A stretch of 64,000 nucleotides of DNA from JAMXLO01 sp963812075 (GTDB taxonomy: Bacteria; Pseudomonadota; Alphaproteobacteria; Acetobacterales; Acetobacteraceae): assembly GCA_963812075.1 (NCBI GenBank), contig CAWETN010000011.1, positions 1-64,000 on the forward strand. Direction: 5' to 3'. Below, one piece after another: positions 35,362 through 44,189 of this stretch. The translations under genes and the position numbers were made by a program. The notes beneath the pieces were generated by a model, which did not search any database, was not told where the DNA came from, and saw only the letters and a list, made by a program, of their open reading frames with translations. Every line of letters begins with the position of its first letter. Position 1 is the stretch's first letter.

Positions 35362-35520
35362 GCCGTCTCGCGTGGTCCTAGGCCCATTTCCTGGGGCGTT
35401 ATCCAACGCTAGGGAGGTAGCCCCTCCGCCCCTAGGTAGCCTATCCGTATCCTAGGGAGGCCATACAACCCCCAACTCCTTATAATCGTTGGATTTATCC
35501 GAGGATAGTAAATCCCCTAG
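35362..35520. repeat. CTAG-rich intergenic block
   Basis: Six CTAG tetramers occur in about 160 bases, including two CCTAGG palindromes with extended context and a direct repeat CTAGGGAGG at about 35409 and 35452. CTAG is rare in most bacterial DNA, including the flanks here. The block separates the left (+) genes from the long minus-strand operon and contains no gene that I can support. Confidence 0.6.
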
Positions 35521-35536
35521 TCGCGATATCGGCTAT

Positions 35537-36208
35537 TCACTGAGGGCCCTCCAGCGAATTCAGGGCATACACATTATGGCCCTGCGGCGGTCTCTCGCTT
35601 TGCAGGCTATAGCGTTCAATGACCTGGGCATCGTTCTCTGCCTGCGGCTCTGGGACCGCTGGAGGGGATGGCTTTGGCTCTGGTAGCTCTAGCGCAAGCT
35701 CTTGTTGCTCGGATGGTTCTGGCTCTGGAGGGGGATCAGATTTGACATCGGTCAATGTGTTCGATCTGCCGTTGTCGGGCATAATAATCCTAACCGCTGA
35801 TTGCTGTGTGTTCTCGGCAATTTGCGGGATGCCGTTGGCGTCAACTTCGATGGTTAGCCGTCCGCCACCCTTGGCTGCTTGCGAGGATATGGCAGCATTC
35901 AACATCGCCAATTTAACCAGTGACTCTCGGTTGTAGGTTCGCGGCCTGTGGTGCTTTAGCCAATAGAATGCTGCTGTAAGGTTGCCTGACATCGCAGCGC
36001 TGGCAACGATAAATTCAACGCAATCAGTGGCCATATCGACGGCTTCTGCCCATCGTTCGGCGAACTCCGGATATTGCTTTCGCCAATTGTACGCGGTCGC
36101 ATAGCTTATACCAGCCATCTGCGATGCACTAAAGGTGGTATGGCCGTTCGCTATAGCCTGGACGATTATGTCTGCTTGCTCGACTGTATAGTGTGAAACG
36201 TCAGCCAT
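35537..36208 (-). CDS. HTH protein resembling phage terminase small subunit
   Basis: This 223-residue protein starts with a DNA-binding region: FSASQMAGISYATAYNWRKQ followed by YPEFAERWAEAVD, a helix-turn-helix then a helix, and later FYWLKHHRPRTYNR. That arrangement is typical of small terminase subunits and related phage HTH proteins, which recognise the packaging site. The C-terminal third (about 150-210) is Pro/Glu-rich and probably unstructured. It is the last gene of the minus-strand operon. No large terminase gene is present, which is the pattern of phage satellites that redirect a helper's packaging. The function is inferred from resemblance only. Confidence 0.6.
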   Translation of the reverse strand: MADVSHYTVEQADIIVQAIANGHTTFSASQMAGISYATAYNWRKQYPEFAERWAEAVDMATDCVEFIVASAAMSGNLTAAFYWLKHHRPRTYNRESLVKLAMLNAAISSQAAKGGGRLTIEVDANGIPQIAENTQQSAVRIIMPDNGRSNTLTDVKSDPPPEPEPSEQQELALELPEPKPSPPAVPEPQAENDAQVIERYSLQSERPPQGHNVYALNSLEGPQ

Positions 36209-36340
36209 CGTCTCTTTTCCTAGAAATTATTATCATTACATTTAAAGTATTTAAAGAATATCGCGGCTCGCGGCGGGAGAGAAGTCTTATTTTACCGATG
36301 TAATGCCCCGACCAATACACAGACACAGTCTTTCCGTTCC

Positions 36341-36503
36341 GTCTCCGGAGTGACCCGATAGGGTCTTAGGGTCCTTAGGGTCTATTTTAGCTAGTAAAGC
36401 GCGAAGAAATTTTGTTCGCCGGAAACAAAACGAATATTTCGGGGGGGAGTAGTGCGAAACTGACCCTATCGACCCTAAGACCCTAATGGTTCACTCCGGA
36501 CAC
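36341..36503. repeat. mirror arrays of TAGGGTC forming a long inverted repeat
   Basis: Three TAGGGTC copies (36359, 36367, 36376) on the left face three GACCCTA copies (36462, 36471, 36479) on the right, with the same eight- to nine-base spacing. Each array is bordered by TCCGGAGTGA or its complement TCACTCCGGA. The arms could pair over about 40 bases. The right arm overlaps the end of the replication-gene fragment. The structure could be an operator, a replication origin or a packaging site. Confidence 0.75.
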
Positions 36504-36968
36504 GAAACGGTATTCCCATTATCTTCGTCTGATTCTCGGAATTATCCATGGCCTCCTGTCTTTCCTTCTGAAGCTTTTGGCCCCCCTCCAATTCCTCGAC
36601 AGGATCATTCATGGCATTCATGGCCTCCTGGTAGGGTTCGCAATCTTTGATCTTGATTAGCTTGGTATCCATTCCAGAAGGCACTCGTTCAAAAACCCAG
36701 AGATTTGATGCTCTTGATTTACCAACCTTGTCAATCTTTCTGAACCTCCTGCTATTATGGACTTGCCCATTGATCCGTCGGAGCCAATCTCCTATGGACT
36801 TAGAATCAAGTATGCCATTAACGTTCGTTTTACCAATACACGACAACGCAAGATGTAGCTCCGGCTTCACGCCACGGGTATGATACCAGTTCTGACTTAA
36901 GTTTGCATAATTAGTCAATTCGCTAACCTTGAACACCAAGCCCAAATTACCCTGGACCTCACCATTGG
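36475..36968 (-). pseudogene. 3' fragment of the replication primase/helicase gene
   Basis: This reading frame has no start of its own; it enters from the adjacent IS5 copy. The element-derived part (about 164 residues) starts NGEVQGNLGLVFKVSELTNY and contains ILDSKSIGDWLRRINGQVHN and RASNLWVFERVP. A C-terminal winged-helix-like module of this kind ends many phage/plasmid primase-helicases. The rest of such a protein lies on the same strand at 39704-42140, beyond two insertion sequences. I infer they were one gene, cut when the IS5 copy entered at TAA (36969-36971). Confidence 0.6.
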
Positions 36969-36971
36969 TAA

Positions 36972-37868
36972 GAGGCCGTCTCGAAACTCCGGGAGGGGGC
37001 TTGAAACTGGGGAGTTCCAGGGAATCTGAGGCGTCCCCTATCGCTGGAGCCTCCGATGTGGACCCCCGAGACCCGGGCAGAGCATGACCGGGACGAATTG
37101 CGCTACCCCAGTGACCTGACCGACGCCGAGTGGCAGATCCTCGCGCCATTGCTGCCACCGCCGGCCGAGACTGGCCGGCATCGATCCTGGCCGATGCGCG
37201 AAGTGATGAATGCGATCTTCTTCGTGCTGCGTGGCGGCTGTCCCTGGCGCATGCTGCCGGAGCACTTCCCGCCGCACCAGACGGCCTATCGCTGGTTCAC
37301 CCGCTTTCGCGACGACGGAACCTGGGAGAGCCTGAACCACCACCTGGTGATGCTGGACCGAGAGCGTGTCGGCCGCGAGGCCAGTCCGAGTGCGGCCATC
37401 ATCGACAGTCAGAGCGTCAAGACCACTGAAGCCGGCGGCCCCCGGGGGTATGATGCAGGCAAGAAAGTCAACGGGCGCAAGCGTCACGCCATGGTCGATA
37501 CCGACGGCCGAGGGGTGATGCTCCAGGTGCATCCGGCTTCGATGCAGGATCGCGACGGCGCCATCCCCTTGCTGCGGGCTTCACGCCCGCTGCTGCCGTT
37601 CATCGAGCGGGTGTTCGCCGACAGCGCCTATGCCGCCGAACGCGTGGCGAACGCCACCAGGATCGTCGTCGAGATCGTGCGCAAGCAGGTCGGTCAGATC
37701 GGCTTCGCCGTCCATCCCAGGCGCTGGGTGGTCGAGCGCTTCTTCGCTTGGCTCGGCCGCAACCGTCGTCTGGCAAAGGACTTCGAGGGAACGGTCGCCT
37801 CGGCAACAGCCTTCCTCTATGCCGCTTCCGTCATGCTGCTCACACGACGGATCGCTCGTTCGGTTTGA
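36972..37868 (+). mobile_element. IS5-family element, copy 1, right end lost
   Basis: The left end begins GAGGCCGTCTCGAA, matching copy 2 at 43048, and follows TAA, the same target trinucleotide. After the transposase stop (37868) the expected terminal sequence is missing and IS1634-like sequence begins at once. This copy has therefore been truncated by the neighbouring element, although its transposase gene is whole. Confidence 0.85.
37056..37868 (+). CDS. IS5-family transposase (copy 1)
   Basis: This 270-residue DDE transposase starts MWTPETRAEHDRDELRYPSD, has the DUF4096-type domain (SDLTDAEWQILAPLLPPP, FFVLRGGCPWRMLPEHFPPH) and the catalytic core with AIIDSQSVKTTEAGG, VFADSAYAAERVA and WVVERFFAWLGRNRRLAKDF carrying the last acidic residue. 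It is one continuous frame. It is nearly the same as the copy at 43134, differing at scattered positions, so the two are not an exact recent duplication. Confidence 0.95.
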   Translation: MWTPETRAEHDRDELRYPSDLTDAEWQILAPLLPPPAETGRHRSWPMREVMNAIFFVLRGGCPWRMLPEHFPPHQTAYRWFTRFRDDGTWESLNHHLVMLDRERVGREASPSAAIIDSQSVKTTEAGGPRGYDAGKKVNGRKRHAMVDTDGRGVMLQVHPASMQDRDGAIPLLRASRPLLPFIERVFADSAYAAERVANATRIVVEIVRKQVGQIGFAVHPRRWVVERFFAWLGRNRRLAKDFEGTVASATAFLYAASVMLLTRRIARSV

Positions 37869-39700
37869 CCCAACTTCTGCACTTTCGGCGAAAACAGCAC
37901 GTCATATCAATGCATTAGATTTTTAGGCACCACACCAGTCAGTCTGGATCTTGGGTTGTCCGGGCTGTCGGCATCTCCTGAAAGATGGGCGGCAATGTGA
38001 GCCCGATCGCGCGGCAGATCGGATCGATGCTTGGCCTGGGTGCGGTCCGGAGCATGGCACGACGGCCGTCCTGCTCGACTTCGACGACACTGAGGTCGAG
38101 CAGATCGTCGATGATGTGCTGCCATTCCGGCATCGGTACGCGGTGGGTGGCCAGTCGATCGAGCAACTCCTTGCGCAACAGCAGGGCGAGGAAGGTGCAG
38201 CCGATGTGGCCGCGGATTGCGGCATCGGTGCGGTGGAACACCGGTCGTGTGGCGAGCAGCGTCTTCGCTGCCAAGAAGCTTTGCTCGACAGCCAGCAGAT
38301 TTCGGTAGCGCAGCACCACCGCCAGCGCCGACAGTTTCATGTTGGTTCGCAGGACGAACACACCATCGAACTGCGCGTCAGCGGCCACCTTGGCGGGATC
38401 GATGGCAAAGCCATTGCCCGCTGGTGCCGAGAGGAACCGGCGGTAGCCGGCATTGGCTACCAGTGCCTTGTCACCTTGTGCCAGCTTGCGCTCAAGGCTG
38501 GCGACCAGTGCTGCGCGGGTCTCGGCATCTTTGCGTGCCTCTTCTTCGTTGCGGCAGACCACATATCGCCGGCCGGCGACTTCGACATCCTTCACCGCCA
38601 GATCGGTCTCGCCCTTCTGGCGTGGGATGACGAGTGGCACCGCTACGCCGTCATCCTCGAGCACGGTCTGGCGAATTTCGCGCAGCGTCCGCTCGCGCAC
38701 GCCAAGGATGTAGTCGATGCCCTGTGCCTCGAGTGCCGTGATGGTGGCGGCACTGATCATGCCTCGGTCGGCGACCACACAGGCACGACGGACCCCGAAG
38801 CGGCTGCGCAGGCGCTCGACCACCGGCAGCAGGGTGGTGACATCGGCGGTGTTGCCGGGCCACAGGAAGGAGGCGATAGGCCGATCATTCTCATCCAGCA
38901 CGATGCCCAGCACGACCTGATGCAGCTGTGGGCGGAAATCCTTCGAATAGCCTCTTCGGCCCAGCGTGGCGCCGCCCTGGCCTTCGAAATACAGCGAGGT
39001 GGTGTCGAAGAAGGCAACCGAGAGTGCGCCGAACAGCGACCTCCGGTGGTTGTAGAGCGCTTCTTCGATCACCTCGGTGCGGCAGCGTGTCTGGTTGGCT
39101 TGCCTGTCCCCGACGTCCTCACCCAGCCACGCCATCGCCTTGTACGCATGATCGAGCGTCAGCGCATCGGCCCCCGGTATATGCACGCTGTGCTGCCAGG
39201 TGCTGGCGTGGCGATCGGAGCCGGATATCATCAGCCGATGCAGCACGGTGAGGTAGATCGTACGCTCGACATCAAAGCCGAAGCGACGGTCAGCCAGATG
39301 GCGGCGCAGCACGTCGCGACAACCGGTCTCGACCCAGAGCCGTCCAAACACCAGATCAGGCCCGATGCTGCGCCGACGCAGCTCCGCCAGCTCGCCGCGA
39401 TAGAAACTGGACAACACGATCGACCGGCGGGAGTGACGCGCGGCGGAGGCGATCAATCCGTCGAGCAGGTCGGAGTTCTCCACCGCGTCCCGCCGTCCGA
39501 GCGCCTTGATGACGCGCTGGACATGGCGGCCGCCCTCGCGGACGTTCTCCACCAGATAGAGGTATTCATACGGCCCGATCTTCTTGACGCGAACGAACAT
39601 GGCGCGGCAGCCTATTGAAACCAGGACACCACGCAGAATCGCGACTGGTCAAGTCAATCTGTAAGCTATCTGCTTAAATCCAGGCCGACTTTTGCACCAC
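37869..39700 (-). mobile_element. IS1634-family insertion sequence
   Basis: A single-gene element lies between the IS5 copy and the replication gene. Its outer sequences show a related inverted pattern, TTCTGCACTTTCGGC at the left and the complement of the right reading TGCAAAAGTCGGC, an imperfect terminal repeat. The exact ends and any target duplication could not be fixed, so the coordinates are approximate to about ten bases. It has replaced or pushed away the right end of the IS5 copy. Confidence 0.7.
37939..39600 (-). CDS. IS1634-family transposase
   Basis: This 553-residue protein belongs to the IS1634 group of IS4-like DDE transposases. Recognisable parts are the N-terminal FVRVKKIGPYEYLYLVENVR, the first catalytic Asp in VAFFDTTSLYFEGQGG near residue 195, the second in RACVVADRGMISAATI near 272, and the Glu in RYRNLLAVEQSFLAAKTLLA near 440. 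It is complete and oriented against the IS5 transposase. Its GC-rich composition contrasts with the host element, showing later arrival. Confidence 0.93.
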   Translation of the reverse strand: MFVRVKKIGPYEYLYLVENVREGGRHVQRVIKALGRRDAVENSDLLDGLIASAARHSRRSIVLSSFYRGELAELRRRSIGPDLVFGRLWVETGCRDVLRRHLADRRFGFDVERTIYLTVLHRLMISGSDRHASTWQHSVHIPGADALTLDHAYKAMAWLGEDVGDRQANQTRCRTEVIEEALYNHRRSLFGALSVAFFDTTSLYFEGQGGATLGRRGYSKDFRPQLHQVVLGIVLDENDRPIASFLWPGNTADVTTLLPVVERLRSRFGVRRACVVADRGMISAATITALEAQGIDYILGVRERTLREIRQTVLEDDGVAVPLVIPRQKGETDLAVKDVEVAGRRYVVCRNEEEARKDAETRAALVASLERKLAQGDKALVANAGYRRFLSAPAGNGFAIDPAKVAADAQFDGVFVLRTNMKLSALAVVLRYRNLLAVEQSFLAAKTLLATRPVFHRTDAAIRGHIGCTFLALLLRKELLDRLATHRVPMPEWQHIIDDLLDLSVVEVEQDGRRAMLRTAPRPSIDPICRAIGLTLPPIFQEMPTARTTQDPD

Positions 39701-39703
39701 AAT

Positions 39704-42140
39704 TCACGCCGCAATCGCGGAACCCGCAGTCTTCCGCGCCTCTTGCGCGAACTCACCGGCCAAACTGTCGAAGTTGGGTCTAAGTGCTTGCTTGTTGGGC
39801 TCCCGCTGTAGCAATTGACGTTCAATCTCATCCATTATGTCATTGATGTTACTCTCCTCCACATCGCTGTCACTGATGGCTTCAACCGACACAATTGGAT
39901 TAGCCTCTCCGAGCCAGACCAGCATGGAAGCGACATGGTCGCTCCAACCCTCGAATGAGGCTAATCTTTTAACCTTCTCCGGCTTAATGGCTACCATGTA
40001 TGCACGAACCATCGTCAATATGGCCGAGATGAACAAACCTCGGTTTGCTCGTATGGTCTTTCGATTATCGACTGCAAATTCTCGGAGATATGGCCGCTCC
40101 ATCTGAGCGTCCAGATAGCAGATAACCACACGACGCTTCATGTCTCTATCGGGAGGCACATTATTACCATTGATGACAACGAATGGATTATAGGCAATCG
40201 TTAGGTCTTTCGACAAACCCAATACTCTTATCTCTACCATATCCTGGCTAATAATTTGGCTGAGCCGCACATTGCGGGTTGAATGAGTGGCGTTGTCCAA
40301 GCAGATGAACGGCGATCCTTTGATAGCGTGTGCGTCAAGCACTTTGGTTAACTCTTGATCCGGAACGCTCGCATTTGTCACTGGGCAATTCATTCCGGTT
40401 AATAGATTGTAGGAAAGGTCATCCGCATAGGATTTGCCAGAGCCGTAATCTGGGGCGACAATATCGTGCGCAGGAGCCTTGCCGGTCAGCAATGGAATCA
40501 CAGGAGTAATCAACATAGAGTCTATTACAGAGCGCGATACATTAGGCTTGTTAGGGTCATATGGTTCGTTTTGCCAAATATGATCTGTGCCTTCAACGAG
40601 GTCCCCAACGAAAGGCACATCGGTATACAAGCTATGGAGTCGCTCCAGTTCTGCCAAGGCATCTTCTTTCGTAGGCTTTTCCTTGACGTTTATTTGCCCC
40701 CAGCCGGTGTCCACCAGATAATAACCAGTAGCGGCATCGTATCCGGGGGTGTCCAAGAGGCTTCCGTCTGGACGCAATGTTGGAGTGGTTAGGATGCCGA
40801 CGATGCGGGGGAAGGACCAGTTGCGATCAGAGGCAAGAATGGCTCTCCCATACTCGGCCGGCGCGTCAACCGTCACCCAGGCCAGCTTTTTATCAACCTT
40901 CTTGGCCTTCTTCCAACGAATGACCCGTGTCATCTCCGTGAGCAATCCGTCCAGTGTCACTGGAGCGAAGATCATGATATTGACAGTTCTACCTTCCCTA
41001 TCCTTTTGCGGCTCCAGCTTAGGTGTGACCAGCATGCCGGACCGTTGATAGATCGGCACTCCGGCTTCAATGAGAAACCTTTCGGCATAGTCTACAATCT
41101 CATGGCGCCTGCCCTGTATGCACCTGATACCGTGTCTTGCGTCTTTGGTATTGGAGGCATCTCTATTATCAGGATCATCAGGATCATCAGAACCGTCATC
41201 CAACAAAAAGGTTACAGCCCTCCACGATGGAGGGTTCCAAGTTTCATCGTCTATGGCCTCTCGAACATGATGGGTGAGCGAGGCAGGAGTGATTGAATGA
41301 GGCGGTGTCCGGTCCCAATACATCCATTCTTTTCGACATGCAGACTCGTCATCGGGAAAATTCCCATTTTTGGTTGACCATTCGATCCAAAGCTCAAGTG
41401 CCTCATCATCGCCATCGCCAGCCACATAGACTGCCATACCAATCTTTCGCCATATCGCTCTGTCTTCTCCGCTACCAGAGACAAGTTCATTTGGAATTAG
41501 TTCCAAGGCAGCTTTGATATCCTCCATAGTCCATTTGGGAAATTCTGTCGCTGTGCTCAAGTCTTCTTCATTGGGTCGGCGATGCTTCGGGGAACACCCC
41601 AGGATTTCACACACAGCATCAAGGAAGGCCAGGACATCGTGCCAGGTCGCTGGATTAAGGTCTTGTAGCCGCCATTTATCTGGGCCTTCATCGCGCTCCC
41701 ATTGGAGCACGGCTCCGGAGGGGTGCTGTCCATAAGCGAGGATATGTCCGTTGCCACGAACCTCCACGCTACCGACATTGATAATCCCTGGAGGGCCATC
41801 AACAGCACGATAGAGCATGGCAATCTTCGGCGAGTTGTCACGATACCGGACCGCCCCTGAACTCGCTAATATGCTTCTCGGCAGCAGCCCTAATCTGCTT
41901 GACAAGGTCAGGATCATCACAATCAATGTCGATGACGCGCAGACCTCGACAGGAGATGCCTGTGTTCAGATGGGAACCATCTTCCCGGAGGGAGGCCTCA
42001 GGATTAGAATGAGCGCGCTCTAGATAGTCTAACTCCTTGGTGAACTTTTCGCCAGTTAGCAAGCGGATGGGCACATAGCCATTGTCAATCAGCGCCCTCC
42101 GGAGGGTGACAACGGTATTGACGGCGAATGAATAATCCAA
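39704..42140 (-). pseudogene. primase-polymerase/helicase replication protein, frameshifted and 3'-truncated
   Basis: The start is a TTG at 42140 behind GGGAG. The first frame (about 100 residues) has the archaeo-eukaryotic primase signature GLRVIDIDCDDPDL. Near 41856 an extra G in a GGGG run ends this frame; the next frame continues AVRYRDNSPKIAMLYRAVDG, finishing the primase domain. A PriCT-2 domain follows (RAIWRKIGMAVYVAGDGDDE, HSITPASLTHHVREA) and an ATPase segment with a P-loop-like PDYGSGKSYADDL. The frame stops at 39704 next to IS1634, while a matching C-terminal module survives at 36475. This is the replication initiator of the element, now inactive unless frameshifting rescues it. 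Confidence 0.78.
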
Positions 42141-42192
42141 GACGTATCTCCCTATTAAATAGCAACTGACCAGCGCAGGTCTTGTCAGCAGA

Positions 42193-42537
42193 TCACAACA
42201 TTCCCTCCCAACCAGTTATCATTGTTCCAGCTTCCTTCCGGTTAAGTTCAACGATGTATCGCAGAAGCTTGGCTAGCTTCTGATCCCATCTAACAAGGGA
42301 CTTGTATCTATCATCGCCATAGGCGCGCTCCTGCTGGAGACTGGTTTCTGCGCTACGTCGGACTTGTTGATTCGCTTGCTCTGCGAGAAATGCTACTTGT
42401 TCCATGAGCGCATTACGATGAGCCTGATCAAAACAAAGGCTCCGATGTATAACATGTTCGGCGCTGAACTTGTCTCTAGCTTCAAGCACCGCAATAATCT
42501 TGTCGCTATCTCTCTTGTTGTCTGCTTCTGTATACAT
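42193..42537 (-). CDS. unknown small protein in replication operon
   Basis: This 114-residue protein starts MYTEADNKRDSDKIIAVLEA and is mainly charged and helical; residues 40-90 look like a coiled coil (ALMEQVAFLAEQANQQVRRS). AAAGGAG precedes the ATG. It lies between the replication gene and another unknown gene, all on the minus strand with short gaps. No family recognised; no membrane segment. Confidence 0.6.
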   Translation of the reverse strand: MYTEADNKRDSDKIIAVLEARDKFSAEHVIHRSLCFDQAHRNALMEQVAFLAEQANQQVRRSAETSLQQERAYGDDRYKSLVRWDQKLAKLLRYIVELNRKEAGTMITGWEGML

Positions 42538-42549
42538 GTCTATCTCCTT

Positions 42550-43032
42550 TTAGGCTTGGTGTTCCTCAGTGACGTTATCAGTGATGTCGCGCAAGTCAGG
42601 AAAGATTGTCTTCTTCCAGTAGTCCTGCGCTTTCTGCTTAACGGCATCGTGGCTACCGGCATTCATGAAACACTTCATGCACACAAGATTGGAGATGGCC
42701 TTACCTGATATTGTGCCATGGCCTTTGATCGCGAATGCAGCGCCAAATAGGTTCTTTGCCCATAGTGGCTCGCCACAGAGTAGGCAGCTAATGTATGACT
42801 CCTTGCGACTATTGAACTTGGTAACCAACTCCAAGCCTCTTTGGAATATCAGTATGTGTTCGTCATAGCTATTATCGCCAAGCTTATGTCTGTCGAGCCA
42901 CTGATATACCTTATTAAATGGTGTGTAGATGACCTCCCATACTCGGACGCCGTCATTATACATTTCATCGTAAATCTCCCTGGCACCATCGGCCATCTTG
43001 CGACCCATTGCACGACGTTTGGCCTCACCCAT
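42550..43032 (-). CDS. unknown protein with two CxxC pairs
   Basis: This 160-residue protein starts MGEAKRRAMGRKMADGAREI. In the second half it has CLLCGEPLW and later LVCMKCFMN, two Cys-x-x-Cys pairs about 40 residues apart that could bind zinc. The ribosome site GGGGAGG lies just upstream, and the second IS5 copy is inserted directly before that site, separating the gene from the rest of its operon. No family recognised. Confidence 0.65.
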   Translation of the reverse strand: MGEAKRRAMGRKMADGAREIYDEMYNDGVRVWEVIYTPFNKVYQWLDRHKLGDNSYDEHILIFQRGLELVTKFNSRKESYISCLLCGEPLWAKNLFGAAFAIKGHGTISGKAISNLVCMKCFMNAGSHDAVKQKAQDYWKKTIFPDLRDITDNVTEEHQA

Positions 43033-43047
43033 GTTATCCTCCCCTAA

Positions 43048-43962
43048 GAGGCTGTCTCGAAACTGCCACGAGGGGCCTTGAAATTCGCGAGTTGCAGAGA
43101 ATCTAAGCGCTCCCCGCAAACCTGGAGCCTTCGATGTGGACCCCCGAAACCCGGGCTGAGCATGACCGGGACGAACTGCGCTACCCGAGCGATCTGACCG
43201 ACGCGGAATGGCGGATACTCGCGCCAATGCTGCCACCACCTGCGGAAACTGGCCGGCATCGATCCTGGCCGATGCGCGAGATGATGAACGCGATCTTCTT
43301 TGTGCTGCGCGGCGGTTGTACCTGGCGGATGCTGCCGGAGCATTTCCCGCCGCACCAGACGGTCTATCGCTGGTTCACCCGCTTTCGTGACGACGGAACC
43401 TGGGAATTCATGAACCATGAACTGGTGATATTGGACCGCCTGCGTGTCGGCCGTGAGGCCAGCCCCAGTGCGGCGGTCATCGATAGTCAGAGCGTCAAGA
43501 CCACCGAAGCCGGTGGCCCTCGCGGTTATGATGCGGGCAAGAAAGTCAACGGCCGCAAGCGTCATGTCATGGTTGATACCGATGGCCGGGGGGTGATGCT
43601 CCAGGTCCACGAGGCTTCGGTTCAGGATCGCGACGGCGCAATCCCCTTGCTGCGGGCTTCACGCCGACTGCTGCCGTTCATCGAGCGGGTGTTCGCCGAC
43701 AGCGCCTATGTCGCCGAACGTGTGGCGAACGCGACCAGGATCATCGTCGAGATCGTCCGCAAGCAGGCCGGACAGGTTGGATTTGCCGTGCATCCCCGCC
43801 GGTGGGTGGTCGAGCGCTTCCTGGCATGGCTCGGCAGAAACCGCCGCCTTGCAAAGGATTTCGAGGGAACGGTCGCATCGGCAACCGCCTTCCTCTATGC
43901 CGCTTCCGTCATGCTACTCACGCGACGCCTCGCTCGTTCGGCTTGAGATTCGAGTCGGACTC
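43048..43962 (+). mobile_element. IS5-family element, copy 2, intact
   Basis: This 915-base element is bounded by imperfect inverted repeats, GAGGCTGTCTCGAA at the left and the complement GAGTCCGACTCGAA at the right, and by a direct duplication TAA on each side (43045-43047 and 43963-43965). That is the expected three-base duplication of the IS5/IS427 group. It interrupts the minus-strand operon exactly between a stop codon and the next ribosome site. Confidence 0.92.
43134..43946 (+). CDS. IS5-family transposase (copy 2)
   Basis: This 270-residue transposase is the full-length twin of the copy at 37056. It has the same DUF4096 start (SDLTDAEWRILAPMLPPPAE), AVIDSQSVKTTEAGGPRGYD, VFADSAYVAERVANATRI and WVVERFLAWLGRNRRLAKDF. 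Both ends of its element are present, so this copy may be active and could supply transposase for the damaged one. Confidence 0.95.
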   Translation: MWTPETRAEHDRDELRYPSDLTDAEWRILAPMLPPPAETGRHRSWPMREMMNAIFFVLRGGCTWRMLPEHFPPHQTVYRWFTRFRDDGTWEFMNHELVILDRLRVGREASPSAAVIDSQSVKTTEAGGPRGYDAGKKVNGRKRHVMVDTDGRGVMLQVHEASVQDRDGAIPLLRASRRLLPFIERVFADSAYVAERVANATRIIVEIVRKQAGQVGFAVHPRRWVVERFLAWLGRNRRLAKDFEGTVASATAFLYAASVMLLTRRLARSA

Positions 43963-44189
43963 TAAGCAGCTATCACAAACTCAGCATCGTCTTGCCGGAC
44001 GACACTATTCACAGGGCTTTCATCCCATTCTTCAACGACACGCATATCATGTCCCTTAGAGCGCCATTGTTCGGCTATCTCATTGGCAGCTTCCAATGCT
44101 GCACATACAGCAATGGTGTCCCAGCGTTCGCTGCTAGAAAGACCTGAAAACATAGCTGACTCAACAACAAAGACCTTGCGCTTACTCAT
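43962..44189 (-). CDS. unknown 75-residue protein
   Basis: This protein starts MSKRKVFVVESAMFSGLSSS and contains WDTIAVCAALEAANEIAEQW and a C-terminal acidic tail. I chose the start at 44189, overlapping the HNH gene by eight bases; a longer frame would run deep into that gene. The TAG stop is formed partly by the IS5 target duplication: removing the IS restores TAG followed by the ribosome site of the next gene. No family recognised. Confidence 0.6.
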   Translation of the reverse strand: MSKRKVFVVESAMFSGLSSSERWDTIAVCAALEAANEIAEQWRSKGHDMRVVEEWDESPVNSVVRQDDAEFVIAA

